Shown here piece after piece: positions 26,501 through 32,209 of a DNA stretch of 64,000 nucleotides. The stretch spans positions 4,354,382 to 4,418,381 of the forward strand of contig NC_068939.1 in NCBI RefSeq assembly GCF_016801865.2. Direction: 5' to 3'. This DNA comes from Culex pipiens pallens (Eukaryota > Arthropoda > Insecta > Diptera > Culicidae). Every line of letters starts with the position of its first letter. Positions within the stretch are counted from its first letter, which is position 1. Under the pieces are notes generated by a model. The model ran no database searches. It had not been told where the DNA came from and saw only the letters and a list, made by a program, of their open reading frames with translations. A program made the translations under genes and the position numbers.

Positions 26501-29500
26501 TAAAAATTACTGTATCTCGAAGCCATTGCGTCGTATCAAAAAGTGGTCAAAGACAAACTTGTAAGAAATTGGACGGACTTTCTGAAAAAAATACACTGAT
26601 ACAAAAATACACGCCACTTCTATGAGATTTTTTTGATTTTTAAGTATCAAACATAAATTTAAAGGTGTTGTCACGATTTTTTTTCGTTCAAAATTTTTGA
26701 GGAAAACGCCTAAGATGTTACCAAAAGACTGACGAAAAATGCAGGATGGTATGTCTCTCCTAAAAAAATACAAAAATCATTTACTAAAACTGTTTTTTTT
26801 GAAAAGTGGTCTAAACGTAAAAATTTTTAAAAACCAGTAGTGGGAATCGATTCTCCAGACAATTTTACATAAAAGTCTCCATATTGACCATTGTCCTATG
26901 TCCAATCCTTGGGAAGATACAGCGGTTTTAAAAATAAAAATGTTGAAAAAACGGTTTTTTTTGTGGTTTTTGGCAATTTCTATATGACAGACTTGGTTTT
27001 TCAGTCTCGTAAATATTTTTACCGGAAAGCTCGTCCAATTTCCCATAATTTGCTTTTGACAGCTTTTTGATTTGACTCGTTTTGATATTTACGTAAGCTA
27101 ATTTACTATCCAGGTTTCTACCACACTGAAAAAAATATTCCCTTTTCAGTTATTAATAATGTAATTAAGCTTATATCTGTAAGCCCTTACATCCAAATGA
27201 AATGCTGTCAAAGGCAAACTTATGGGAAATTGGACGAGCTTTCCGGTAAAAATATTTATGAGACTGAAAAACCAAGTCTGTCATATAGAAATTGCCAAAA
27301 ACCACCAAAAAACCTATTTTTTCATCATTTTTATTTTTAAAACCGCTGTATCTTCCCAAGGATTGGACATAGGACAATGGTCAATATGGAGACTTTTATG
27401 TAAAATTGTCTGGGGAATCGATTCCCACTATGGGTTTTTGAAAATTTTGACGTTTAGACCACTTTTCAAAAAAACAGTTTTAGTAAATGATTTTTTTATT
27501 TTTTTAGGAGAGACATACCATCCTGCATTTTTCGTCAGTCTTTTTGTAACATCTTAGGCTATTCCCTCAAAAATTTTGAATGAAAAAAAATCGTGACAAC
27601 ACCTTTAAATTTATGTTTTAGACTTAAAAATCAAAAAAACTCATAGAAGTGGCGTGTATTTTTGTTTCAGTGTATTTTTTTCAGAAAGCCCGTCCAATTT
27701 CCTACAAGTTTGTCTTTGACCACTTTTTGATACGACGCAATGGCTTCGAGATACAGTAATTTTTAAATTGCAAAATACAAAAATATTTAAATACCATACG
27801 CCCTTCTCAAATGTTATTTTCGAGTACTATTGGCTCCATATACACAAAAATGGCTTATATAGGCCTAGGATAAAATGTCTAAAAAGTTTCATTGAAATCG
27901 GAGAGGGTCGGGTACAAAAGTTCCAGAAAAATTCCTGATTTGAGCTGGAATTGCTCTATAAAATCTTATGGTAAACAACCGTGGAGATTTAAGTACACTA
28001 AATTATAGTAAAAGGATCCAAGCTACGTGATTTTGCAAGCTAAAAATTTCCAGTTTTCACGGGGACCATCAAATCAAATCATTAAATTTCGTGGAAATTT
28101 CACGAGACCTGGAAAAAATTAAATCCAGAAGGGCTGATTTTTAAGACTTAAATAATATTTTTAAGCTCGAGAATTTCAATCTGGACTGAATCGAGTTTGA
28201 AACTTTAATTCTTCTAGAATTCTATTTAAAAAATGATTTTGTCGGATTGTTATTGTAAGGAATTTTCCTTGAATCACAATTATTAGTTTTCAAAAAATGA
28301 GCTTTCACGAAAAATATGACGAAAAGAACTCTTTGCCTAACTGTACATGTAAATTCCACTAATATCAAAAGTCGTGCTAAAAGTGACAATAAATGCAGGG
28401 ACATGCATTTGTTTTCAGTTTATTGTACTTCTATTTTCACGTAACATTTCAAGGTAATCAGAAAAATAATGTTTTTTCCCTGATAATGAAAAAACCCGAA
28501 ATAGCATTTAAATATTTTTTCTATTTAGGGGAAAGCATGGATACATTAATGCTTTTTACAGTTTTGCATGGTACATTTAAAAAGTACAACATATTATTAA
28601 ACGTTTTAAAAAAAATCTGATTTGCTAAGGGTATTTCTAATCCGAAGTTCCAAATTCTTAAAATTTAAAAACAAAATTGTACTTCAATGAAATCTTTTAT
28701 TTTCAGCATACTTATTGTTTCCTTTTTCAATTGGGACTTATCAAATTTACACTTATAACGTTTATGGATAAATTATTGGTAACATTTGTTTTTTAATGCA
28801 TTTATTTTCAAAAATCCTTGAATTTCACGGGATTTTGAGGAAATTGTGGAATTTCACGAATTTTACGCTGTCCGCGAAATCGTGAAAATTCACTAACCCT
28901 AATTATAATCTATATAATTTTGATAACGCATCGTCATGGTTTTCGGTCGACGATCAATTCGTTGGTTAAATCAAGTTAATTTTCGTACTGAAACATAATT
29001 CAATATAATTTCATACAGTAAATTCTAATGTTGCGCAATTCCATACAAAATTTTGTTGTCAAGATTATGAAAATTAAGGGATAACATACATGTAGAAAAT
29101 CTTAAAAATTGTATATTACAGAAATACTATCAAATCCACAGAAAAGATGATTTGGAATGACTCCTAAATGGATGGATGAATGGACCAAATTGGCATAAAT
29201 TTGGGGTAAAGACACTCAAGCTATATCCCGTGTGTATGACGAAGCCTGATTTTGACATTTTTCTTTAAAAAAATACAAAAATCAAAAACTGATGATTTTT
29301 TAAACGGAAAAACATAAAAGTATTTTTAACCTTAAAAAAAAACCGGAACTCAATTGTGCATTAAGCATTGAAATGGTGCAAATGTTGAACAAGTCACACC
29401 ATTTCAAAGCAAACCTCACCCTTAAAATGACACACCGGAAGAACTCCCTCCCAAAACAAAATACGCTCCACAGCACCCAAAAGACTCCATCCATCCAATT

Positions 29501-31220
29501 TCCCCTTAACTGGGACCACTTTGCACTCTATTTGTTTCCACTTTTCCACCCGCCTTTCTCGAGCGAGCAACCAAATTCGGTTTGGTTTCCCGAAAAACGT
29601 TACGGCAAAAGTGTTTTGTGGTTTGCCTTTTTGTGGCTTTCAATGAACAAATTGTTCATCCGAATCTAAAAATCTAGACTGAGAGAGAGGAGATAGCTAG
29701 AAGGAAGCACACCCAGAAGCACTTTAGTACGTTTGTATCGCAAAGCTGCATCCTAAAACGTATGGAAAAGGATACACCACAATTGTTACGGTTGATGTCG
29801 GGCTTGATTTGAATATGTTGGTGAGTCCTGTTTCGTTCTGACTGTTGAGTTTTTGGCCAAAATGAAGCTCTGAAAGGATCCATTGTTTACGAGTTTGTGG
29901 GTGAGTTGGGTTTGCTTGAGGTTGAAACAATTGCTCTACTTTTGGGTTGGCAATCGATTTGCTGATGTTGATTTTGTGGGAGTCGAGTAATTTTTAAGTG
30001 CTACTTACCAAGTTGCAAACGTTGGATCTAGGTCCGACACTACTCGAAATATGTACAAAATGCAAGTTAGTAACTTAAATAGTAAATTAGCAATACGTAT
30101 CCTTAAACCTGGAAAGAAAGGTGGTTCAAAAAAAGGGTTATGAATAATTTCGAAAGGTACAAGGCAAAAAATTCTGGCAAAGTTGAGAGCATTTTTCCGT
30201 GCCAATAATATTCATGAACTTGCTGAGGATGGTCACGACAGTGGCATGGTTTTTACGAAATGAACATAACTTGAAACTTGTAACAGAATTCCACTTCAAG
30301 TGGGGACAATAACTTTTTTGGTTTTTTTTTCTTGTGGGGACAAGATCATAACAGTTGAAGAAATAGTACAATTTGACACATGGTTATTTAATTTATTTTT
30401 ATTAGTTTTTTTGATTGTTTATTTCATGGTAACTATTGGTTGACAGAAAATGTAACTGATTTTAGTTATTTGGTGACTACCGTTTTTATAAATTATTATT
30501 TATTATTATTATTTATTTTATAGAAATTGTAGTAAAAATATGACATAAAGCATAACAACTATATGGTGAATAGTACTTTAATGGTTGTTTTTTAAGCGGG
30601 ATCATCACATAACATTGAGTGAAAAAATACTACTAAAGTGAAATAAATTTAATGTTAAGTTAGTCATATTTGATTGAATTTCGATATTTTCACTGGAATT
30701 CCCTCGAAACAACCTGTTCCACAATCACAAACCATACACGTTCAGCATAAATTGTCGACATAAACCGTGTGTGCATGTTAACCTCCAAACTGGCGGATAT
30801 CACGCGACACAATTTCCCCCTGTCCAGGTTCACAATTTATTCAGGACCTGCGAGGTTGTACCACCTTGTTGTTTTTTATTTACTTATTTTTGTTCGAGCG
30901 CGCGACGTTATTTTCTGAATTGCATTTTTGATGGACTGACTTCCAGACTTTGGTTGAGAGAGTAGGTCAAGGAACAGGTGGGACTATAAATAGTTAACAT
31001 GTTAGTTCAAACGTGTTGGTTATTTCCAGGGTAATTGCTTTGAATGATTGGTTGGCTTTTCACCTAGAAGAAATCTCTCAACTTTGCCTCAAACGATTCT
31101 AAAAGAAAATTGAAATTCAAGATGAAAGAGGTCCACTTACTTGATCTTTGATTCTTTATAAAATATAGTTGCAGTCTTTCTTTGAATGTATTTTCATTTA
31201 CATAATATTCTACCCGTACT
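2378..31220 (-). CDS. SLO2: Slo2/KCNT-type sodium-activated potassium channel, partial gene (13 exons)
   Basis: Thirteen minus-strand exons join without a phase conflict: 31220-31141, 30108-30009, 23697-23499, 23258-23184, 22602-22519, 19457-19363, 18256-18073, 17758-17495, 10001-9823, 9693-9553, 3687-3538, 3467-3268 and 2575-2378, about 1949 nt. The product follows vertebrate KCNT1 along its whole length: the N-terminal segment FKERLQLYFIKNQRSS, six transmembrane segments, the selectivity filter TVGYGD, then the RCK1 domain ending in LLNPGPRHIMKKDD and ITKEENSAF, then a Ser/Asn/Pro-rich linker. Known role of the family: tetrameric plasma-membrane K+ channels opened by cytoplasmic Na+, setting neuronal excitability. 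S4 has few charges, as is usual for Slo2. Missing are the initiator exon and the RCK2 gating domain (full-length family members have over 1,100 residues). Introns range from 70 bp to 6.3 kb and carry most of the transposons described here. BK (slo) is a poorer match, because the CYGC-type S1-S2 loop and the RCK1 sequence are of Slo2 type. Confidence 0.95.
2576..3267 (-). other. SLO2 intron with a possible 26-nt cassette exon
   Basis: This is a 692-bp intron. At 2831-2856 a pyrimidine-rich acceptor (CCACCGCAG) and a perfect GTAAGT donor flank 26 nt on the SLO2 strand. Including it would shift the downstream frame by two, so it is probably a decoy or a regulated microexon. Nothing else was recognised. 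Confidence 0.35.
3268..3467 (-). CDS. SLO2: SLO2 exon: end of RCK1
   Basis: It encodes YGVALVGVRPAELPEFYEET, ILLNPGPRHIMKKDDTCYYM and SITKEENSAFVVNQNQ, then a Gln/Pro-rich tail. It is a near-exact match to the family block LLNPGPRHI...DTCFYINITKEENSAF. The acceptor is AAATTCAG and the donor GTAAGT (3267-3262). It ends with one base (A) of the next codon. Confidence 0.96.
3538..3687 (-). CDS. SLO2: SLO2 exon: C-terminal part of RCK1
   Basis: It encodes EGQQSAEEWHRLYGKCSGNE, IYHIVLGDSRFFGEYEGKSF and TYASFHSHRK, matching [33 protein letters not shown] of KCNT1. The acceptor is CTCCACAG and the donor GTGAGT (3537-3532). Only a 70-bp intron separates it from the next exon, while the intron before it is 5.9 kb and holds the ankyrin gene. 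Confidence 0.95.
3801..6020. mobile_element. Long inverted-repeat element 1 (about 2.2 kb)
   Basis: Arms of about 570 bp (3801-4377 and 5452-6020) are near-perfect reverse complements, and the outer ends read TATGGGTCATTCCATCT inwards from both sides. The outermost 40 bp after that differ between the arms. The 1.07 kb centre has no transposase or other long open frame. A second copy in reverse orientation lies at 11497-15475. It is a non-autonomous foldback-like or long-TIR DNA element. A target duplication could not be fixed with certainty because the flanks are TA-rich. Confidence 0.85.
6166..6407. mobile_element. MITE of about 240 bp
   Basis: The ends are inverted: TACACTCAATTCCCGGTGGT on the left and ATCGGGGTTTGAGTGTA on the right. 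Inside are imperfect inverted copies of AAAAAGTGAC-type blocks and a central palindrome around ACAAACGTTTGATAGTGTG. There is no coding capacity. Confidence 0.75.
6621..7400. repeat. Decayed family A copy
   Basis: It begins GAGCAATTCTATACC and carries the family landmarks (GCTGTCCATACAAAAATGGT, a GCCACCGAAAGTTTGATTTT block). The open frame of 190 codons on the minus strand is simply the translation of this repeat: its blocks recur around 25100-25170. Confidence 0.6.
7401..8246 (+). other. Region upstream of the ankyrin gene
   Basis: This is AT-rich intronic DNA of SLO2 that should hold the ankyrin promoter and noncoding first exon. No TATA box or other promoter element could be chosen with confidence, and no open frame looks coding. 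Confidence 0.3.
8247..8390 (+). other. Probable 5' UTR intron of the ankyrin gene
   Basis: A donor AAA|GTGAGTG at 8247 and an acceptor TTTATTTACAG ending at 8390, 21 bases before the ankyrin ATG, would remove 144 nt. The presumed first exon upstream has no open frame leading into the gene, so it would be noncoding. This is inferred from splice consensus only. Confidence 0.4.
8412..9104 (+). CDS. Ankyrin-repeat protein, intron-nested, 230 aa
   Basis: One intact exon encodes about six ankyrin repeats and almost nothing else. Their TPL(M/H) helix starts fall near residues 38, 72, 106, 140 and 174, with capping half-repeats at 5-30 and 203-225; spacing is about 33-34 residues. Typical sequences are TALHSAAQVGHLEVVKALL and TPLMLAAWMGYASMVKVLL. 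There is no signal peptide or membrane segment, so it is probably a cytoplasmic protein-binding solenoid. The partner is unknown. It lies on the strand opposite SLO2, inside the intron between the SLO2 exons at 3538 and 9693. Two tiny upstream ORFs (ATG TAG at 8393; ATG at 8404 overlapping the start) precede the chosen ATG, which is the first one in frame with the repeats. It is much more GC-rich than its surroundings. Origin by retroposition or horizontal transfer is possible but not shown. Confidence 0.85.
   Translation: MSELEILLHNATQAGDLDAIEALLKQGATIDSMSRGRTPLMIAAVKGYTEIVQFLLKNNANVNARAQFDDSTALHSAAQVGHLEVVKALLSSGATVDAATKNDNMTPLMLATRFRHKAVAKLLLKSGANLNASTTPQAMTPLHFAVQSAKVEMIAMLVEAGATVDATTHDTGTTPLMLAAWMGYASMVKVLLKSGANCDVRTTALRLAVRQNHSKTVALLVEMTADSVAK
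9100..9105 (+). promoter_or_regulatory. Polyadenylation signal overlapping the ankyrin stop codon
   Basis: AATAAA is formed by the last codons and the TAA stop (9102-9104). Two more AATAAA copies follow at 9171-9176 and 9176-9181, either of which could be the one used. Confidence 0.5.
9182..9552. other. Gap between the ankyrin gene and a SLO2 exon
   Basis: This holds the probable end of the ankyrin transcript and the 3' end of the SLO2 intron. Nothing else is recognised. The short open frames on both strands overlap each other and look random. Confidence 0.4.
9553..9693 (-). CDS. SLO2: SLO2 exon: RCK1, continued
   Basis: It encodes PENKLHVKFAEHVVCEDEFK, YALLANNCTCPGASTLVTLL and LHTSRGQ. KCNT1 has PENKFHVKFADHVVCEEEFKYAM and STLITLLVHTSRGQ. 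The acceptor is CCCAACCAG and the donor GTAAGT (9552-9547). The 141-nt exon has split codons at both ends that match its neighbours. Confidence 0.95.
9823..10001 (-). CDS. SLO2: SLO2 exon: middle of RCK1
   Basis: It encodes GSCLKDGDLARARMAEAEAC, then FILAARNYADKTAADEHTIL and [19 protein letters not shown]. This is the RCK1 core of the family (compare [30 protein letters not shown]). The acceptor follows an (AC)n-rich pyrimidine tract and the donor is GTGAGT (9822-9817). It ends with CG of an arginine codon completed by the next exon. Third positions are strongly GC-biased. Confidence 0.95.
10002..11014 (-). other. SLO2 intron, AT-rich
   Basis: No gene was seen. Around 10745-10950 are fragments such as CCATTCGGCGAAACGTACCA that resemble 45226-45290 (CCATTCGGTGAAATGAC), so they are probably remnants of another repeat family. 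Confidence 0.4.
11015..11081. mobile_element. Small hairpin MITE (67 bp)
   Basis: It starts and ends with TCTAGAGTTTTTTTTT and its complement and contains a TATAGGACCTTTTTGAAAA block. It belongs to the same hairpin family as 15475-15966 and 58236-58362. Confidence 0.55.
11082..11496. other. Intron DNA with family A-like relics
   Basis: Fragments such as CTACTTTGTTGAAGAAATCA and TTCTATGACCAAAGAAG resemble family A interiors. There is no gene. Confidence 0.35.
12901..14229 (-). mobile_element. 5'-truncated Juan-like (Jockey clade) non-LTR retrotransposon
   Basis: It is flanked by a 13-bp target duplication TTGGTTAAACCAG (12888-12900 and 14230-14242). It has a run of T directly after the left copy, which is the poly(A) tail of this minus-strand element. 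Only the 3' third remains: the reverse transcriptase C-terminal half plus a short 3' UTR. The sharp ends and open frame suggest a fairly recent insertion. Confidence 0.88.
13130..14191 (-). pseudogene. Reverse transcriptase fragment of a Juan-like LINE
   Basis: This 353-codon open frame ends in a natural stop. In-frame codons continue upstream to about 14228 (ISKLFERIILNRM), so the ATG at 14191 is only an internal methionine of a truncated ORF2. RT motifs are visible: LLDIEKAFDSVWH (catalytic Asp near residue 51), AGVPQGSILGP (about 106-116), the FADD box (138-141), and a downstream KYLGLAFDK block. The endonuclease domain and the first RT motifs are missing, so it cannot move by itself. The Juan-like assignment within the Jockey clade comes from recall of the family's RT motifs and was not tested by a search. 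Confidence 0.88.
15475..15966. mobile_element. Hairpin MITE split by a SINE
   Basis: With the insert removed, 15475-15526 and 15941-15966 form a hairpin element of the 11015-11081 family: TCTAGAGTTTTTTTTGAAAA with AGGTCCTATAAAC on one side, and TGGGACCTATTAAAAAAAAC with TGTAGA on the other. It directly abuts the end of element 2. Confidence 0.6.
15527..15930 (-). mobile_element. Composite tRNA-derived SINE (about 400 bp)
   Basis: It is flanked by a 10-bp duplication CATATGTTTA (15517-15526 and 15931-15940). On the minus strand the 5' part (about 15928-15857) folds like a tRNA: acceptor GGGACCG with CGGTCCC, a D-arm TGGTGTAGGGGTAAG, a T-arm GGTTCGATCC, and a loop with a CTC (Glu-like) triplet. 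A second tRNA-like unit (about 15735-15663) has GGTTCGAATC-type T-arm features and an AAC triplet. About 120 bp separates them. Dimeric tRNA SINEs are known in Culex (the Twin family), but identity with Twin was not tested. Confidence 0.7.
15967..17494 (-). other. SLO2 intron, AT-rich
   Basis: No gene was seen. A short family A-like relic lies near 16670-16790 (TTTTGTATGGACAGCTTCCA). The rest is low-complexity A/T sequence. Confidence 0.4.
17495..17758 (-). CDS. SLO2: SLO2 exon: start of RCK1 domain
   Basis: Its 88 codons begin FEQLAFTWMERQKLGGSYSS, directly after S6, and include the first RCK1 strand KHVVVC, the helix DTIMDFLNEFYAHPLLQDYY and the end segment QRVIYIQ. The KCNT1 counterpart has EKHVVLC, MDFLNEFYAHPRLQDYYVV and SQRVIYLQ. 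The acceptor is TTCCCCAG and the donor GTAAGG (17494-17489), phase 0 at both ends. Confidence 0.95.
17759..18072 (-). other. SLO2 intron (314 bp)
   Basis: This lies between the pore/S6 exon and the RCK1 exon. It is somewhat G-rich on the plus strand. Nothing further was recognised. Confidence 0.5.
18073..18256 (-). CDS. SLO2: SLO2 exon: pore helix, selectivity filter TVGYGD and S6
   Basis: It encodes CGIQHFQRAG, the pore loop STYYVVVTFSTVGYGDFVPD, then IWPSQLYMVIMICVALIVLP ending TQ. The K+ selectivity filter TVGYGD is intact, followed by S6. The 184-nt exon ends in phase 0 at donor GTGAGA (18072-18067). The acceptor is CTTTCCAG. Confidence 0.96.
18257..19362 (-). other. SLO2 intron (1.1 kb)
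   Basis: This lies between the S5 exon and the pore exon. The block at about 18980-19090 is less AT-rich and has an open frame on the plus strand, but it shows no domain and no flanking splice signals that I trust. Confidence 0.4.
19363..19457 (-). CDS. SLO2: SLO2 exon: S4-S5 linker and S5
   Basis: It encodes NDLHRAMQKSQSALSQQLTI followed by LSATLLCLVFT (S5), matching NDLHRAI...LLCLVFT of KCNT. The acceptor is CACCCACAG and the donor GTAATT, which is weaker than the others (19362-19357). A serine codon is split with the pore exon (AG+C). Confidence 0.93.
19458..22518 (-). other. SLO2 intron (3.1 kb) with a family A relic
   Basis: About 20161-20700 is a decayed family A copy (ATAATTCTCTAGAG at one end, then TTGATGTCTTCTGTAAAGTT). 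The rest is AT-rich with many short homopolymers and no supportable gene. Confidence 0.45.
22519..22602 (-). CDS. SLO2: SLO2 exon: S4 and S4-S5 linker, 28 codons
   Basis: It encodes [20 protein letters not shown] and then KRSLENMF, very close to the KCNT block [25 protein letters not shown]. The acceptor is CCGCACAG and the donor GTAAGT (22518-22513), both in phase 0. S4 has only one central arginine, consistent with the weak voltage dependence known for Slo2. Confidence 0.95.
22603..23183 (-). other. SLO2 intron between S3 and S4 exons
   Basis: It is 581 bp and less AT-rich than most introns here. Open frames of about 100 codons exist on both strands (22731-23066) but have no recognisable domain and lie wholly inside the intron. 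Confidence 0.45.
23184..23258 (-). CDS. SLO2: SLO2 exon: S3 region, 25 codons
   Basis: This short 75-nt exon encodes GNIWQQILSFHFILELVTTI and then PFTIT, matching the S3 region GNIWEQ...FILE of KCNT1. The acceptor is CGTTTCAG and the donor GTAAGC (23183-23178). It is in phase 0 at both ends. It was found by searching for the residues missing between the S2 and S4 exons. Confidence 0.92.
23499..23697 (-). CDS. SLO2: SLO2 exon: S1-S2 extracellular loop and S2
   Basis: It encodes YGCKVSNKTEFLDSAKLTEE, an acidic loop, NPIINWDAILWVNRSTELWA, and the hydrophobic S2 ending LLIAYLGYK. Two N-glycosylation sequons (NKT, NRS) lie on the side expected to be extracellular. The donor is GTGAGT (23498-23493) and the acceptor TTATTAG. 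The exon is 199 nt and ends in phase 0. An open frame runs through it upstream to 23918, but the part above 23697 is intron. Confidence 0.93.
23698..24397 (-). other. Start of the 6.3 kb SLO2 intron
   Basis: It follows the S1-S2 loop exon on the genomic right. The base composition is moderate up to about 24170. No exon or transposon end was recognised. Confidence 0.4.
24398..24588. mobile_element. MITE of about 190 bp
   Basis: It has inverted ends CACAGTAAAAAA and TTTTTTACTGTG flanked by TA on both sides, and imperfect internal inverted blocks (GGTAATATTAC, GGTAAAATTACA). This fits a TA-inserting MITE. Confidence 0.7.
24760..25815. repeat. Long inverted repeat within a family A-like element
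   Basis: The arms are about 24760-25170 and 25395-25815. The left arm has TTTGGTGTCTTCAGCAAAGT and GTTGTAGGTATTGTTGAGGA; the right arm has their inverted counterparts. Inner blocks such as CAATCAAAAAGTACTTTACA are also mirrored. The element probably extends to about 25980 on the right. It lies in the 6.3 kb SLO2 intron. Confidence 0.7.
25816..26223 (-). other. Intron DNA between repeats
   Basis: It contains the right tail of the family A-like element (TTTTTGTATGGACAGCTGCC at about 25860) and otherwise nothing recognisable. Confidence 0.4.
26224..28905. mobile_element. Outer element interrupted by a long inverted repeat
   Basis: The left end TAATTAGGCTTAGCGATTTT and the right end AAATTCACTAACCCTAATTA are imperfect inverses, and TTTTCACGGGGACCA appears on each side of the inner element. 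The match is modest, so the boundaries are tentative. Confidence 0.4.
26306..27960. mobile_element. Nearly perfect long hairpin element (about 1.65 kb)
   Basis: Arms of about 760 bp (26306-27065 and 27203-27960) begin and end with TATAGAGCAATTCCAGCTCA and its reverse complement. The loop is about 140 bp. Open frames at 26777-27046 (minus) and 27222-27557 (plus) translate to the same start, MGNWTSFPVKIF, because they are the same sequence on the two arms. It is not a gene. The end sequence resembles the GAGCAATTC terminus of family A. Confidence 0.85.
28906..30008 (-). other. SLO2 intron, right end
   Basis: No gene or transposon was recognised. The sequence becomes less AT-rich after about 29370. 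Confidence 0.4.
30009..30108 (-). CDS. SLO2: SLO2 exon: transmembrane segment S1
   Basis: The 100-nt exon encodes SLRIRIANLLFKLLTCILYI and then FRVVSDLDPTFAT, the membrane segment S1 with its basic cytoplasmic flank (RIR). The acceptor is TTTCCAG and the donor GTAAGT (30008-30003). The serine codon is split with the upstream exon (A+GT) and a cysteine codon with the downstream exon (TG+C), which gives the CYGC motif equivalent to CWGC of KCNT1. Confidence 0.93.
30109..31140 (-). other. SLO2 intron (1.0 kb)
   Basis: This lies between the N-terminal segment exon and the S1 exon. It contains a short TATT-rich microsatellite near 30490-30525. There is no gene. Confidence 0.45.
31141..31220 (-). 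CDS. SLO2: SLO2 exon: conserved cytoplasmic N-terminal segment
   Basis: Acceptor TTTCAG lies just above 31220 and donor GTAAGT at 31140-31135. It encodes VRVEYYVNENTFKERLQLYF followed by IKNQRSS, the block that precedes S1 in all Slo2 channels. The exon is 80 nt: one base completing an upstream codon, 26 codons, and one base of the next. The upstream coding exon must therefore end in phase 2. It was not identified with confidence. Confidence 0.93.
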
Positions 31221-32209
31221 CTGAAATGAGAAAAAAGAGAGAGAAAAGAAAAATCGGAATTAGTATCAACTTCTTGAGGGGTTTTTTCTCCTGAGGGGTC
31301 AGATCTCTCCGACGCTAAAGGATTTGGCACGGAGGGAAATCCTGGCATTTATTTCGTTTCCTGCAGGTCGAGCACTTTGCCTGCTGCAGCTGAAATGTGG
31401 GTTAAGTGAGATGGGAAGTGAATTTTTCACTGATTTTTGCTCCCGTTTCTTTTGCTTCCCAATGGCGGAAAATGAAAAGAAAATGGAAAATTTTCCTCCC
31501 TTTGTTGTTGCGCTGCACAGAGTGGCTTGATTCATTCGTAAATTATGGTAATGCGGGGATGCATTTTTCTCTCTTTTTATGTGTTTTTTTTGTTGGAATG
31601 CCGAAGTTCGGTTGCTGACAGAGAGTTTTTCTGCTGTTCATAAACTCGTGCAGGGGAGAACTGGGGAGCTAGCAAGTAATCTGAATTAATTAGTTTGCTA
31701 ATTAAGGGAAGAAAGAAGCAAGGGGGAGAGGAATGTCCTCGTTGTTGTAATGCTGGAAGTTTTGTTATGATTTGCTACGAGTTCTTTTATCTCCCATTAG
31801 TCGTGAAATTTGTCCTTTCCTAAAGCAATGAAAATTACCTGAAGAAAATCGAAATTTTAGTTTAGTTATTACAGTGGTCTAAGTCAAGTGATGTCTTCCA
31901 CCGTTCCCCGAAAATTGAGCAATATAATCCATAGTAATAAAAGCAAATGTTAAAACCCTTTTCAATATATTTTTTGGAAGGAACGAAGAAGCGTGGTTGA
32001 TTTTTTGTGTTTCTCTAATAACTAAACGGGAATTGTCTCGACAGCAGCATCCGATACCTTGCCTTTAGACCTTAAACACACTATGCCAATGATCGCAACG
32101 CTTGCTTAGAGCATATCCTAGCCCTTTTACCTTCCCAAAAACCGTTCAACTCCAAGCGAAACTTACTTGGGGATACCGTGGAGATTTTCCCTTATCCTCT
32201 TAAAAAAGT
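31221..32209 (-). other. Upstream SLO2 intron or 5' region
   Basis: No exon was recognised. The splice phase requires a further upstream coding exon, so this is probably intron. Confidence 0.4.

Noticed and set aside
26777..27557. Two similar predicted proteins beginning MGNWTSFPVKIF
   Set aside because: They are the same sequence on the two arms of a hairpin element, without any recognisable domain.
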